Assembly: GCA_963836605.1 (NCBI GenBank)
Contig: CAWIKB010000009.1
Location: 1,116,001-1,180,000 of the forward strand
Reading direction: 5' to 3'
Origin: Bog-473 sp963836605
GTDB taxonomy: Bacteria > Actinomycetota > Acidimicrobiia > Acidimicrobiales > RAAP-2
DNA length: 64,000 bases
Shown here: piece by piece, positions 52,970 to 63,061 of the stretch
Layout: the number at the start of each line of letters is the position of its first letter
Numbering within the stretch: position 1 is the first letter of the stretch
Notes under the pieces: model-generated
What the model saw: the letters and a program-made list of their open reading frames with translations, nothing else
Told to the model about the DNA's origin: nothing
Databases searched by the model: none
Program-made: the position numbers and the translations under genes

Positions 52970-53833
52970 CTAACCCACGTACCCCCACACTTCTTCGAGC
53001 GGAAGACCAGTCAGACCAGCGGCCTCTCTCACTTCCTCCGCAAATGTCTGCCGCAACGTCTCCTCGGTGCGAGGATCCAACGCCTCCACATCATCCCTGC
53101 GAAGTGACCGAAACAGCACCCTGTGGAGATACTTGTTACTCTTGACCCGGCCGACCACAGACGGAAATCCCCGGCTCCGCACAAATGCAGCCGACTTCCT
53201 CAGGCTGCCGGCCACGAGCGAGTTCCTGGCGGCAGAAGCCTGGCGAACCGGACGGCACAGTTCTTCTGGAAGCTCTCGGACCGGAACTTCGAGAAATTCG
53301 AACAATCGTTTGGCGAACCGTTGCGGATCCGACTTGAGATCGTCGAACAAGCAGGCGTGGATTTGCTTCCGGGGAAAGCGACCAAGGTATGCCTTCAGTG
53401 CAGTGCCGTAGCATCCATGGGAGATGAGCTCCTCGTGTTCGCGCAGGGCCACCTCAAAGGTTGTTCGTGAAATTCCAAATGTACGCAGGTAGAGGTAGGC
53501 GGATCGTGCCCTCTCGGCCGGCTCGCGGAGAGTCACCATCAATTTTGCCTCGGGTATGTCCCGGTACATCCGCTCGGCGGCCGCCTCCGAGTACAGGTAG
53601 TCATGACAAATTTCGGCGATGACCTCTTGTCCCTTCGCTCCACTGAACTGGCTGCGGTACCAGTCGATGCCGCGTTCGTAGTGCCGATCGAAGAAATACG
53701 TGTCCTTGGCTGGGGTTACATAGATTGAGGGGTGCCACTGCATGACATCAAACAGCCACGACGAGCCCGCCTTGTCGGCCCCGATGTAGATGAAACTGGG
53801 CAGGGGATCCCCTGGGTCCGGATGGTTGGCCAT
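52970..53833 (-). CDS. Sulfotransferase
   Basis: 287 residues from ATG 53833, whose start overlaps the stop of the next gene upstream (TAATG). The PAPS loop is IGADKAGSSWLFDVM and the 3'-phosphate motif LREPAERARSAYLYL; a His/Tyr-rich DTYFFDRHYERG follows. It is a clearer sulfotransferase than 49634-50395. Two such enzymes suggest a sulfated polymer. Confidence 0.85.
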   Translation of the reverse strand: MANHPDPGDPLPSFIYIGADKAGSSWLFDVMQWHPSIYVTPAKDTYFFDRHYERGIDWYRSQFSGAKGQEVIAEICHDYLYSEAAAERMYRDIPEAKLMVTLREPAERARSAYLYLRTFGISRTTFEVALREHEELISHGCYGTALKAYLGRFPRKQIHACLFDDLKSDPQRFAKRLFEFLEVPVRELPEELCRPVRQASAARNSLVAGSLRKSAAFVRSRGFPSVVGRVKSNKYLHRVLFRSLRRDDVEALDPRTEETLRQTFAEEVREAAGLTGLPLEEVWGYVG

Positions 53834-54816
53834 TAACGTTCGTCCCGGTTTCTGTTCTTCAGAATCTCCATCAATTCCGAGCCAACATACCGCTTCCTCG
53901 TTCCCCTCAAACTCCAAAGCAGCTTGGCGTTCACCCTCCGGGAGGTTGGCCATCGACGGACCACACTGCGGATCAGATCAAACGTACAGTGGACCGCCGC
54001 TGCCGCCCAACATCGCTGGACATCCTCTGCGGTAAGCCCGGCAGTTTCAGCATGGCGCTCTATGAGTTCGAGCCGCTCCAGTGAGCTCGTGCCGTCGCGT
54101 ACGTTCCGCCCCGTTTCAGCCTCTCGATGTCGCCGCCGGTATAGCAGCGACTCCCTCACGTAGAGTCCTTCGCCGAGTTGTGACAAGCGAAGATTGAAGT
54201 CGACATCGACGACTTGACGTAACGAGACGTCGTAACCATCGATGGCATCGAACGCCGACCGACGAAAGAGGACGATGGACGGTTCGCCGAACGCGTTTCC
54301 GTTGCGTAGGCAGAGCCGCGCCATTTCGCGGTAGGCAAGCCGGTACGTGGTTTCGTGTACGAATATCCGCGACCGATCGTTGATCCGAGACCTTACCCGG
54401 AGCTGGTCACCGTTCTCGTCAATGAAGCTCCTCCCGGACCCGCACAGCACGATTCCCGATCCGCTGCTTGCGGTGCCGTGAAGGAGCTCGAGGGCGCGTG
54501 GCGCCAAACGATCATCTTGGCCAAGCAAGATTGCCCATTCCGCTGATCCGAGACGGACTGCCCGGTTCCAGTTGTCGACCATCCCGGTCGATTCCACAAA
54601 TCGGGTCACGTGTAGATCAAGAGAATTCGAGAACTTGTCGACGATGTCATCGATCGGAGAACCGCAGCCGTCGTCGGAAATACGGACGCTAAATTCCGAA
54701 AATGACTGTTGCCGCAATGACTCCAGCATTTCCATGAGATACGCAGCGTCTGCTCTATGAACCGGAACGCACACATCAATGCACGTCCGTTTCTGGGAAA
54801 CGCTCATGAGGCGCAT
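53833..54816 (-). CDS. GT2-family glycosyltransferase
   Basis: 327 residues from ATG 54816; a TTG at 54849 is rejected. It opens DVCVPVHRADAAYLMEMLES, with SDDG and a divalent-cation motif in LLGQDDRLAP, a GT-A fold. It is translationally coupled to the sulfotransferase gene. Confidence 0.85.
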   Translation of the reverse strand: MRLMSVSQKRTCIDVCVPVHRADAAYLMEMLESLRQQSFSEFSVRISDDGCGSPIDDIVDKFSNSLDLHVTRFVESTGMVDNWNRAVRLGSAEWAILLGQDDRLAPRALELLHGTASSGSGIVLCGSGRSFIDENGDQLRVRSRINDRSRIFVHETTYRLAYREMARLCLRNGNAFGEPSIVLFRRSAFDAIDGYDVSLRQVVDVDFNLRLSQLGEGLYVRESLLYRRRHREAETGRNVRDGTSSLERLELIERHAETAGLTAEDVQRCWAAAAVHCTFDLIRSVVRRWPTSRRVNAKLLWSLRGTRKRYVGSELMEILKNRNRDER

Positions 54817-54873
54817 TGGCGCAGATTTGGCGCGCGATCCCCAATCCAATCTGAGTGTTGCAACGCTGCTTTC

Positions 54874-55866
54874 CTAGAGCTGGTGCAGGGCCCACGCCTG
54901 CTCCGGTGTGATACGGGAAATGCAATTCACCTGTTCGATATCCTGAATCTCGATCTGATCCGATGTCCGCCTTTCGATATCCACGATTTCCACACCAACC
55001 CAGTTTCGCTTCTGCCGAAATGGATTGCGGCTTTCATACCGACGTCTGATCGCAGAAATGCCAACGTAGCCAATGGCATCACCCTCCAAAATCAACAGTC
55101 CCCTGCCCCAGCCTCTAAGGGGAAGTGAGTCCTGCACCAACCACGTATCGTCAAGGACGAGCATTTCGTTTCGCCCGCTATTGAGGACAATCCACCCACC
55201 CCCAAAACGTCGCACGTTGTGGGGCGCGTAGAGACGCAGATCAATATCCCAATCCGAATCAACCTTTAGAATACCGCCGTTCCCGTGATTCACGATCCGT
55301 CGACCATAATATGACATTGATCGTGCACCATTGACATGGTGGGCGAGGCCCATAAGATCGCCATCAAAATTTCGGAACACCTGATTGAGGTGGAATCGTT
55401 CAAGACCCTCGACAGACCACTTCTTCCTCTCGCGCCGGCTCACAACCCTGCGCTTGAGAACTTCGCCGGTAGAATGATGCACTGTCACTATTTCGTTGCG
55501 TCCAGTATTGGCAATTACGAGATCTTCACCGTCCAGCAGTAGTTCGTGAACATCATCGAGATCTTCGATCCCGAGATCCTCATGACATCCAGTCGATAGA
55601 TCAAGGCGATAGATGCGAGTCCCTTGGGTGAAATACAGCTGTTCCCCGGTGAGGGCGAGCGAACTGATGCTTCTTACTCCGGGCATGAGCTCAAACGAGT
55701 CAAACCACGTACACGGGGTCACGCCGGTAGCAGAAACTACTTGGATCGGATGTATCGATTCTGGACTGTACAGCCTGTCTTCCAAGTGCTTATTTTGCCC
55801 ACCACATACAAGCAATGAGTCACCACGAAGTGGAGCGAGAGTATCTCTAAGAGGTGAAGCCTGCAC
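54874..55866 (-). CDS. Beta-propeller-like protein of the polysaccharide locus
   Basis: 330 residues from GTG 55866. Repeated strands such as LVIANTGRNEIVTVHHSTGE and WIVLNSGRNEMLVLDD, with an N-terminal SLLVCGG, suggest a five- or six-blade propeller. No signal peptide is seen, so it is cytoplasmic if the start is right. I do not recognise a named function; a partner in glycan assembly is inferred from position alone. Confidence 0.6.
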   Translation of the reverse strand: MQASPLRDTLAPLRGDSLLVCGGQNKHLEDRLYSPESIHPIQVVSATGVTPCTWFDSFELMPGVRSISSLALTGEQLYFTQGTRIYRLDLSTGCHEDLGIEDLDDVHELLLDGEDLVIANTGRNEIVTVHHSTGEVLKRRVVSRRERKKWSVEGLERFHLNQVFRNFDGDLMGLAHHVNGARSMSYYGRRIVNHGNGGILKVDSDWDIDLRLYAPHNVRRFGGGWIVLNSGRNEMLVLDDTWLVQDSLPLRGWGRGLLILEGDAIGYVGISAIRRRYESRNPFRQKRNWVGVEIVDIERRTSDQIEIQDIEQVNCISRITPEQAWALHQL

Positions 55867-55878
55867 CGTGTCGAGTTC

Positions 55879-56165
55879 CTATCGATCTACGACCACATTG
55901 AGGTTCCCGATGCCGACATCCTCATATTCGTTGGTCGAGAAACCTCTACGCAGGAGAAGGTCATGGGCCATGCTCATTTCACATTGGACCCTCGATCTCG
56001 AAACAGGAACTGGCGCAGCGCCCACCGAAGGGCCAAGCGACCGATCGTGCTGAATCGGGATATCGTCCATGGCATATTGTAGATGACGGCCGGAAGCCAC
56101 CGAGTTGACCCGAAATCGAACCGGTATGCCTCGTGGGACCGGTCACCGAGGTGAGCGCACACCTT
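55879..56165 (-). pseudogene. Frameshifted remnant, possibly a methyltransferase C-terminus
   Basis: One frame reads HEAYRFDFGSTRWLPAVIYN...ALRQFLFRDRGSNVK and stops. The next frame continues MAHDLLLRRGFSTNEYEDVG and GIGNLNVVVDR. Joined by one base change they make a plausible protein end of methyltransferase type. The family call is weak; the frameshift is clear. Confidence 0.4.
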
Positions 56166-56193
56166 TGGGCCGAATCAACAACGGCGTCGGGGG

Positions 56194-58497
56194 TCATGTC
56201 TTGAAGCGATGAACCTGGGTGACCGCTGAGTTCGCAATCCACGTCGAAGTGCCGCCGGGATTTTGGCTCGGTGTCACAGTGACAGTAGTTGACACCGGAT
56301 TGGCGGAAGGTTGAACCCGGAGATGCATCCGGTAGACGGGGGACGCGGCGATGGTGCCGGATAGGGCTCACTCGGGCTATCGTCGGTTGAGTTCGGAGGG
56401 ATCTCGACAAAGCCGCTATAGACATTCACTCCGAGTTCTGTTTCGCGAGACATGGCAAGGGCGACACCATCCACCGACGGGGTCCGAGAGCTGCAGCGGG
56501 GTGTAGATGGACATCCACATGTAGTTCGCCCCCGAGGGAACCGTCGGTGCCCCGGGACTGTCCAGGATCAGCCGAAGGCAGACCGGAGGCAGGCGCACTG
56601 TTCTTCAGGGTGATCGAAAGTTGTGCCTGGACCCTCCCGGTGGTCGGAGTCGAACACGACATGATCTGACACGGACTGATGGAGGAATACGTCAATATTG
56701 TTGTTTCCGGCATTCTGCAGGGTCACAGCCAGCAGATCGCCACCCTTGCTCCGAGGGAACTTCTCGGTCGCCTTGCAGGGGGCTCAAGATGGATCTCCTC
56801 GGGTGAGCGAACACTCCACATGGCGATCTGGCCATTTTGGAGCGCGGTGTACAGCGCGTTGGAGACCTTTGCGGGTCGCGGGAAGCACCATGTTGGTCAA
56901 TCGATGGAACACGATCTCGGAGCGCCTCCGCTCCGTAGTCGTGACGCACCTGCGGACTGAGACTTCGCCCCATAGAGGATGTACTGGTCCTCCATGAGCT
57001 CAGAGGGCGTGTTCTTGCTGTTGAGCGGGACCGAAAGGCCCGGCACCTTCACGGGACCGGTGAGTTTGAGGAGTTGCGCCAAGCCGTAAGGATCCACGAC
57101 GATCACGCCGTCCAACTGGACCCCACCGGCCTGCGGGTAGAGCTGGGCCAGAACCTGGCCCGTCGTCGGGAGATCTGGGGCGTACGTCTCATCTTGGAAA
57201 AACGACTCTGGGTGGAACTGCCCGTACCGGGCCAGGAAGCTGGCCGGTCCATGCAGTGTTCCCCCGCCTTTTGGCAATGCCGAAGTGAGCGTGCCGACGG
57301 ATCCCGGAACGGACCAGCGTCAATTTTCCGTCCGGCGCCTCGAGCTCCGCGTATCCGGTGATGGCGCCGCCGAGGCCCCGCATCTCCGATGGTGTCTCGT
57401 AAACCACCAGGTAGTGGCGGGGCGCCTGGGCTCCGAGCATCGAGGGAAGGACCGGAATGACCCGCGCTGCGATGTAGGCGCTGTGTCGAGCCTGATTCAG
57501 CTGTGTCGACAATCTTCCGAGCCTGGCCTGCAGCGGAGACACCAGCCACGGACTGCGCAAGGCCCGACATCGTCACCTGGGCGCTGGCAAGCGCACCATC
57601 GAGGATCTTTGCGGGGCCCAGCAGCGAGGTCACCTGCCCAGGTCGACCTGGCCGTCATGGACACCGAGATCATGAAGATTGAACCCGGACGCCTGTCGGG
57701 ACGCCACGGAATCGAGCCGGATTGGCCATGGCGGACCCGGAGGCCAGCGCTTGGCGATGTTGCGCCACGACTGGGATCAAGTCGCGTTGGCTGTGTCCAC
57801 CAACTTCCGATGGCTGGATGAGGCCGACCGAAAATTGTCCGATGCCGCGGCCAGAGCACTTCGAGGCTGAACCCGAAGTTCCCGATCGGAGGTCATGAAG
57901 AGCCGAGATGGAGCTCATCCTGACCCTTGGACAAGGAGGAGCCTGCGAGTCCCCAGGCGACCACGAACAGCAGCACCGGCACGAGGGCCACCACGGCGAC
58001 GATTCCGATGGCTCGCCGAGTGCGCCGCCTTCCCGATTTGGACAGGCGCCGGTACGCCGAGACAGAGGGGTAGACCAGCACGGCGACGGCGACCAATGCC
58101 GTCGACCCATGAAATCCAATTGGTGGCCACCGCAGGATGACCTGGCTGGCGAGCGCACCCACCAAGGCCCCCATCCGCCGCCGGGAACCGGGCAGTGCCA
58201 CCTGGTAGAGGGCGATGCCGAAGGCGACGAGCGCAGGGGCAAGGAGCCATTCCCGGCTCATCGCCACGCATACGGCACCCAGCACGAGCAGAGACTCCCG
58301 GCTGGCTTGACTCGCCGATCAGGGTCACCAGGACAGCAAAGAGGGCGCCGTACAATTCATCGACGACCGGCGTCCCCGTCGGATGGCACCCGGCGAACAG
58401 GCCACCGAGCACCTGCTGCCACGGCAAGCGCAATGATCACCCGTCGTGGAATCTCGCCGGCTCTTTCGGAGCTCGTCCCTCGACTGCCATTGGGCAT
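56194..58497 (-). pseudogene. DUF4012-family membrane protein, multiply frameshifted
   Basis: From ATG 58497 the pieces in order are MPNGSRGTSS...RRVIIALAVAAG, GTPVVDELYGALFAVLVTLI, MSREWLLAPALVAFGIALYQ and further TMs, ARVIPVLPSMLGAQAPRHYL with VVYETPSEMRGLGGAITGYA, FLARYGQFHPESFFQDETYAP with LYPQAGGVQLDGVIVVDPYGL, GRVQAQLSITLKNSAPASGLP, DGVALAMSRETELGVNVYSG, and the end RMHLRVQPSANPVSTTVTVTP to the stop at 56194. They lie in three frames, with at least five shifts. DUF4012 proteins are usual in actinobacterial exopolysaccharide loci. Confidence 0.75.
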
Positions 58498-58817
58498 CGG
58501 GTGGAGGCCGGTCGGTGGTGGTCACGAATGGGTCTTCCGGAAACCCTGCCGCGTCAGCAGCGGCCGTCGCAGGCCGGCAGAGGTCACGGACAGTATCGCG
58601 CACTCGACTTTGGTGGAATCCGGTCACCAACACATGATTTTCCGACTTCGCCAAACGAGAGTCCAGGCACGTGTGTCGCCGTGTCGCCGCCTGTCCTCAT
58701 GATCACGCCGAGGTTGGTGGACGTGCGCGTGCGAGCGATCAAACGTGCGTATGTAACCAGGCAACCGACTCGACATCGACACTCGATCATCAAGCGCACG
58801 GCGCCCGGTGGGACCGA
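58498..58817. other. Intergenic or decayed sequence
   Basis: A 109-codon minus frame (to 58654) overlaps the start of the DUF4012 remnant. It is not recognised and has no ribosome-binding site. Nothing else is seen. Confidence 0.4.
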
Positions 58818-59390
58818 CTACTTGTCCGCCTGAACCTTGCGGCGGCTGCTGAGCACGAGGATCCCACCGATGGCGATGGCGACTGACGCCACCGCGATCA
58901 GGGCCGAGATGTCGGCACCCGTAAAGGCCAGTCCCGAGGAGGAAGTCGATGACGCGGATGACGCGATGATGCCGCGGTCGAAGCCGGCGCCGGCGGTGTA
59001 CCGCTCGGTGTCGCCGCAGCGGTGTCGCTGCTGCGCCGAGCAGCGTGATGGAGAACGACGCGCTGTCTCCCTAGGGGTCGGTGGCCGTGCAGGTGTAGGT
59101 CCCCGGGGGCCTGGGCGGCAGCGTGACCGCCTTGGAGAACGTGCCGGTCGAACTCGACGTCGTCGAGCCGACGGATACCCCGAGCACAGGTCAGACTCAC
59201 CGTGGCGTTCGGGTGGAAGTTCGTTACCGCTGAGGGTCACGCTGCAGGCGGTCGCCGCGCTGCAAGTTGAGTTACTGCCGGTGAGCGTCGGGGCGGTCGG
59301 ACCGTAGGCGAAAGCCGCCCCTGAAGTACCGAGGATGACGCCAAGACAGAGAAGGGCGCCCGCCACAAACTTCGAAGATCGGTGCTTCAT
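58818..59390 (-). CDS. LAFTG-type sorted surface protein with a frame-shifted middle
   Basis: About 190 codons from ATG 59390 (MKHRSSKFVAGALLCLGVIL, a signal peptide). The end, SSGLAFTGADISALIAVASV then SSRRKVQADK, is a sorting signal like that of 32622-33212. The middle, however, is Arg/Pro-rich nonsense (SARRRRVRPARSPRRS). In a neighbouring frame the same bases read VSVGSTTSSSTGTFSKAVTL, PGTYTCTATDP, a stop, then GDSASFSITLLG, an Ig-like domain. Compensating shifts keep the ends in frame, so the product is probably non-functional. Confidence 0.55.
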   Translation of the reverse strand: MKHRSSKFVAGALLCLGVILGTSGAAFAYGPTAPTLTGSNSTCSAATACSVTLSGNELPPERHGESDLCSGYPSARRRRVRPARSPRRSRCRPGPRGPTPARPPTPRETARRSPSRCSAQQRHRCGDTERYTAGAGFDRGIIASSASSTSSSGLAFTGADISALIAVASVAIAIGGILVLSSRRKVQADK

Positions 59391-59831
59391 GATGTCCTGC
59401 CTCCCGTTCCTAACTTCCCCGAAGCTCGGTTTCAACTACCGACATACTTGCTCGACCTACTGGCGTTTGTCCAGCTTATCCGAGCCTTTACTGCGACAGT
59501 GTTGTGAGACCGGCCGGAAATTCGCCCTCGTACCTGCTGGAATGAATCTCACGGAACGTCCGGAATTCATACCCCATGAAACACCCCGATTCCGGCACTG
59601 AACACCCCTATTTCGCCCTTCAGGCCTTTCGGAGATCACGGTGTGCAGACCGCCGAGACCCTACGGGCACTTCCCCAAGCGCGCTGACGAGTGCACATGA
59701 GCGCCCACCGGAGGAGGTGGCCACGGCGCTAGTCGTCGTGAGCAGGTGGTATGCAATTTGCACGCACAGGCTGTCCGGACCGGGCCAAGTCCCGACAATC
59801 TCGACTGAGCCGGAGGAAGAACGGAATCGTC
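59391..59831. other. Intergenic region between LAFTG gene and phosphatase remnant
   Basis: The genes diverge here. Short open frames are not recognised. GAGCCGGAGGAAG (59807-59819) may be the old ribosome-binding region of the phosphatase gene. Confidence 0.4.
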
Positions 59832-60390
59832 TTGCCCATCAAGATCCTGTACATCTGCACTGGAAACATCTACCGCTCGCCCATGGCCAAGCCATCACCA
59901 ATGCCCGAGCGTCGCGAGCTGGGCCAGGACGTCGATTGCCAGCTCAGCTGGGATGCTCGGAGTGGGTCAGCCGATCGCCGGGAGGGCGTTGGCAGCGCTT
60001 GGGCCCAATGCAGGACGGGGTAACGGAACATTCGCTCAGCTCCGCCATCCTAGAGGATTCGCTGCGCAGGAACTGATTTGATTCTGGGCATGGAGCGACT
60101 GCATGTCCGCGAGGCGGCGGTCCTGGCTCCCAGGTCTGGGATCGAACGTTCACCTTGAAGGAAATCGTACGCCGGGGCTGAACGCATCGGCCCCCGCCCG
60201 GTGGTCAGCAGGCCTTCGCTGACTGGGTGGCCAGGTAGGTCGGGACCGGACCCGAAGCGAACTGCTCGGCTCCTCCCCCGACGATGACGTCGAGGACATA
60301 CTCAATATGACCACGTCGGAGGTGCGCGACATCGCTAAGGAGCTACGGAGGCAGATCGATCAGCTTCTGACACTCGTGCGGCTTCCGTAG
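59832..60390 (+). pseudogene. Low-molecular-weight protein tyrosine phosphatase remnant
   Basis: From TTG 59832 the first frame reads LPIKILYICTGNIYRSPMA, the CX5R active-site loop (C-T-G-N-I-Y-R) at the expected N-terminal place. Another frame continues AITNARASRAGPG. A further frame gives LILGMERLHVREAAVLAPRS, then FTLKEIVRRG. The end is PDDDVEDI...DIAKELRRQIDQLLTLVRLP with TAG at 60390. At least four frame changes are needed. Such phosphatases partner the tyrosine kinase of exopolysaccharide loci, whose gene follows and is also broken. Confidence 0.75.
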
Positions 60391-60624
60391 GAACTCTGGT
60401 GACTGCCGTTGCCGTGGTGCGGCTACCGAGCGATGGCTCTTACCGGACGGAAGCCGACCCGTGGAACCCCTAGCCAACTGCTACATTTTGCCTCGCGGAA
60501 CTCACCCGACAGGCCGAAGCAACGACCCCAGGGAGGGGCGGATTGGCATGATAATCTACAAGACCCGTAGCACAAGTGCCGAGATCGCCCTACAGGGCGG
60601 TCATTCCCGACTCCAGGACGCCTA

Positions 60625-62468
60625 ATGCCCACCGACGAAGCCACGTCCGAGGTTGATCTATGGCGGTATATCCGGATTCTGGGTCGTCGCAAGTGGTGGA
60701 TCATCGGTATGACGATTTTGGGAACTAACTTGTCGGCTCTGTCTACGCACATGACCGCGACCAAGACAGTACACCGCCACCGCCCTCCTCCAGGTTGAAC
60801 CAGCACGGGGATCCGTCACCGTGCCCATGCCCAGGACCCCTGATGCGCCCTGACTGACGCTGCCCCCGAGATGAATTTCTGACCAGCTCGGCTGACGGTG
60901 AGTGCAGTGACGATCGCGCGGAAATGGTGGATCATCGGGACGACCATCATCGGGCTGTTGGGCGGCAGCCGGCTTACACGTTCACAGCAACGAAGCAATA
61001 CACCGCCACCGCCTTACTCCAGGTTGAACCTGCCAGGGGATCCATCACCGTCACCGGTCCCACGCCAACCGTGGCAGCCACCGACGTGTCGACCCAACTC
61101 CAGCTTCTGACCAGCTCGGCGGTAAAGAATGTCGTTCGAGAACTCTCTCCACTTTACGCCGAAGATCACGGCGACCCAGGTTGGGAGCACTGACGTCCTG
61201 TCGATCGTCGCCACGAGCACGAGTCCCACCCAGGCGGCATTCATCGCAAATACGTACGCCAAGCTGTTTGTCACCTACGAACGTCAGACGGCACTCAAGA
61301 ACTTGACCGCCGAGGAGCTGCAGTACCAGCAGCAGATCAACACGATCAACAGTCAGCTGCAAGGTCTTTCCACCACTTCACCCGGCGCCGTTGCCTTGGG
61401 GAACCAGTTGGCGCTTCTCAAGAACCAGACTCGCGGAGTTGCAGGTGCGTCGGGGCGAGCACGGGTGGCGTCCAGCTCGCTTCTGCTGCCACTGTGCCTC
61501 TGTACCCGAGTTCGCCCAAGAAGAGCACTGATCTGATTCTGGGAGGTGTGGTCGGACTTGATCCTCGGCTTGGTCCTGGCGGGCATCGTCGAGATGCTCG
61601 ACGACAAGGTCTACGACCAGGCGGACTTGGATCGACTGGCGCCGGGAGTTCCGGTCCTCGGGCAGATCCCGATGATCGGCTCCATGGAAGGACAAGAGGA
61701 GGCCCTTCCTGGTCTCGATGGCCGAACCTACCTCCCCGGTGACCGAGGCCTACCGGTCTCTCCGCACGTCACTTCAGTTTGCTTCGTACGATGATCCGGT
61801 CCAGGTCATTCTGGTGACCAGTCCCACTGCCACTGACGGCAAGACCTCCACCGTTGCCAATGTCGGAGTCATGTTCGCCTCGGCCGGCCAGAGGGTCGTG
61901 CTCGTATCGAGCGATCTGCGGCGTCCCCGACTGGGACAGTTCTTCGATATGGACGAGACGGTCGGTCTGACGTCCGTCGTGATCGGCGAGGCGACACTCG
62001 ATGAGGCCCTCCAACCTGTCGCGGGTGTGCCCGGCATGACGCTGCTCGGCGCCGGACCGATACCCCACAACCCGGCCGAGCTGTTGGGCAGCAAGAAGAT
62101 GGCCGAAGTGGTCGCGACAACTTCGCGACCGGTTCGATGTCATCGTCATCGATAGTCCCCCGCTGCTGCCGGTGACCGACCCGGTGATCCTGGCTCGATT
62201 GGCCGATCTTACGCTCCTGGTGGTCGGTGCCGGTCAGACCAAGAAGTCGCAACTCGCTCGATCATTTCAGCAGGTCGCGCAGTCCGGTTCCCCGAGACTG
62301 GGCATCGTCTTCAACGAGGTCCGAAAGCAGTCCGACAGTTCCTACAGCTATTCTTACAGCTACGCGTACAAACCGCGGCCGAACGAACCGTCGCCGTCGG
62401 ACCACTCCCCCTTCGGTCAACGGCGATGCCATCTGGCGGCCGGGCTGCACGTCAAGTCCGACGACTGA
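60625..62468 (+). pseudogene. Wzz/BY-kinase (chain-length and tyrosine kinase) gene, multiply broken
   Basis: From ATG 60625: EVDLWRYIRILGRRKWWIIG (Wzz TM1), a tandem-duplicated early part, then VSTQLQLLTSSAVKNVVREL, TSPTQAAFIANTYAKLFVTY, LILGLVLAGIVEMLDDKVYD (TM2), TEAYRSLRTSLQFASYDDPV, Walker-type SPTATDGKTSTVANVG, VLVSSDLRRPRLGQFF, FDVIVIDSPPLLPVTDPVIL, and a Tyr-rich end SSYSYSYSYAYKP. At least five frame changes separate them. Intact, such proteins set polymer length and autophosphorylate on the C-terminal tyrosines. Confidence 0.78.
60661..61120 (+). repeat. Tandem duplication of the Wzz 5' coding region
   Basis: Two diverged units about 228 bp apart: TGGTGGATCATCGG is near 60694 and 60925, CACCGCC..CTCCAGGTTGAACC occurs in each, and TTCTGACCAGCTCGGC is at 60877-60892 and 61105-61120. 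Each unit encodes the first TM and the start of the external domain. Confidence 0.65.
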
Positions 62469-62538
62469 CTTCCCGACTCCGGCGTCATTGTCAGGAATCT
62501 GTCTACCGATGCGGAGCCCGAGCCGACAACACCCCGGG

Positions 62539-63061
62539 TCAGGCAGGCCACGCCTCGGAGAGCTTCTTCCACGCCAGCTGCAGCGTCTCGGGCATGACAC
62601 GAGCGCCGGCGATGGTGGTCATGAAGTTGGTGTCCCCCGACCAACGAGGGAGTACGTGGAGGTGCAGGTGCGCCGGGATCCCCGCTCCGCCGGCCCGGCC
62701 CAAATTCGCCCCGACGTTCAAGCCATCCGGGTCGTACGCTGCCTCAATGGCCGCCACCGACTGGCGGGTGGAGGTCCACAGCTCGGCCGATTCGAGCTCG
62801 GTCAACTCCCCCAAGCCACCCACATGGCGCAAGGGAAGCACCAGGACGTGCCCGCTGGCGTAGGGAAAGGCGTTCAAGCACGACGAACGTCGACGGGCCC
62901 CGCCACACCATGAGGTTGTCCACTGAAGGATCGCCACTCCGCGCGATCCGGCAGAACACGCACTCGTCGGGATCATGACCCCCGTCCGACGAACGCTCCC
63001 GGGCGGTCGCTTCGACGATGTAGTCGCTGCGCCAGCCGGCCCAGAGTTGTTCCAGGCTCAC
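62539..63061 (-). pseudogene. HIT-family hydrolase/phosphorylase gene with a single frameshift
   Basis: The first frame from ATG 63061 reads DECVFCRIARSGDPSVDNLM then WRGPSTFVVL. One extra base at about 62875-62878 shifts it. The second frame continues NAFPYASGHVLVLPLRHVGG to the HxHxH active site in IPAHLHLHVLPRW and ends at 62539. Removing one T restores a normal protein of about 173 residues, like the diadenosine-tetraphosphate phosphorylase-type HIT protein after thrS in mycobacteria. The start overlaps the thrS stop (ATGA). A sequencing error is a real alternative here, because this is a core gene. Confidence 0.75.

Noticed and set aside
58325..58654. 109-codon frame before the DUF4012 remnant
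   Set aside because: It overlaps the DUF4012 start in another frame and has no recognisable motif.
55879..62468. Blanket explanation of all frameshifts as sequencing error
   Set aside because: SecDF, RuvABC, YebC, PdxST, ThrS and the PIM genes read cleanly over many kilobases, and decay clusters in accessory genes with extra stops and duplications. Error remains open for single-base cases such as HIT.
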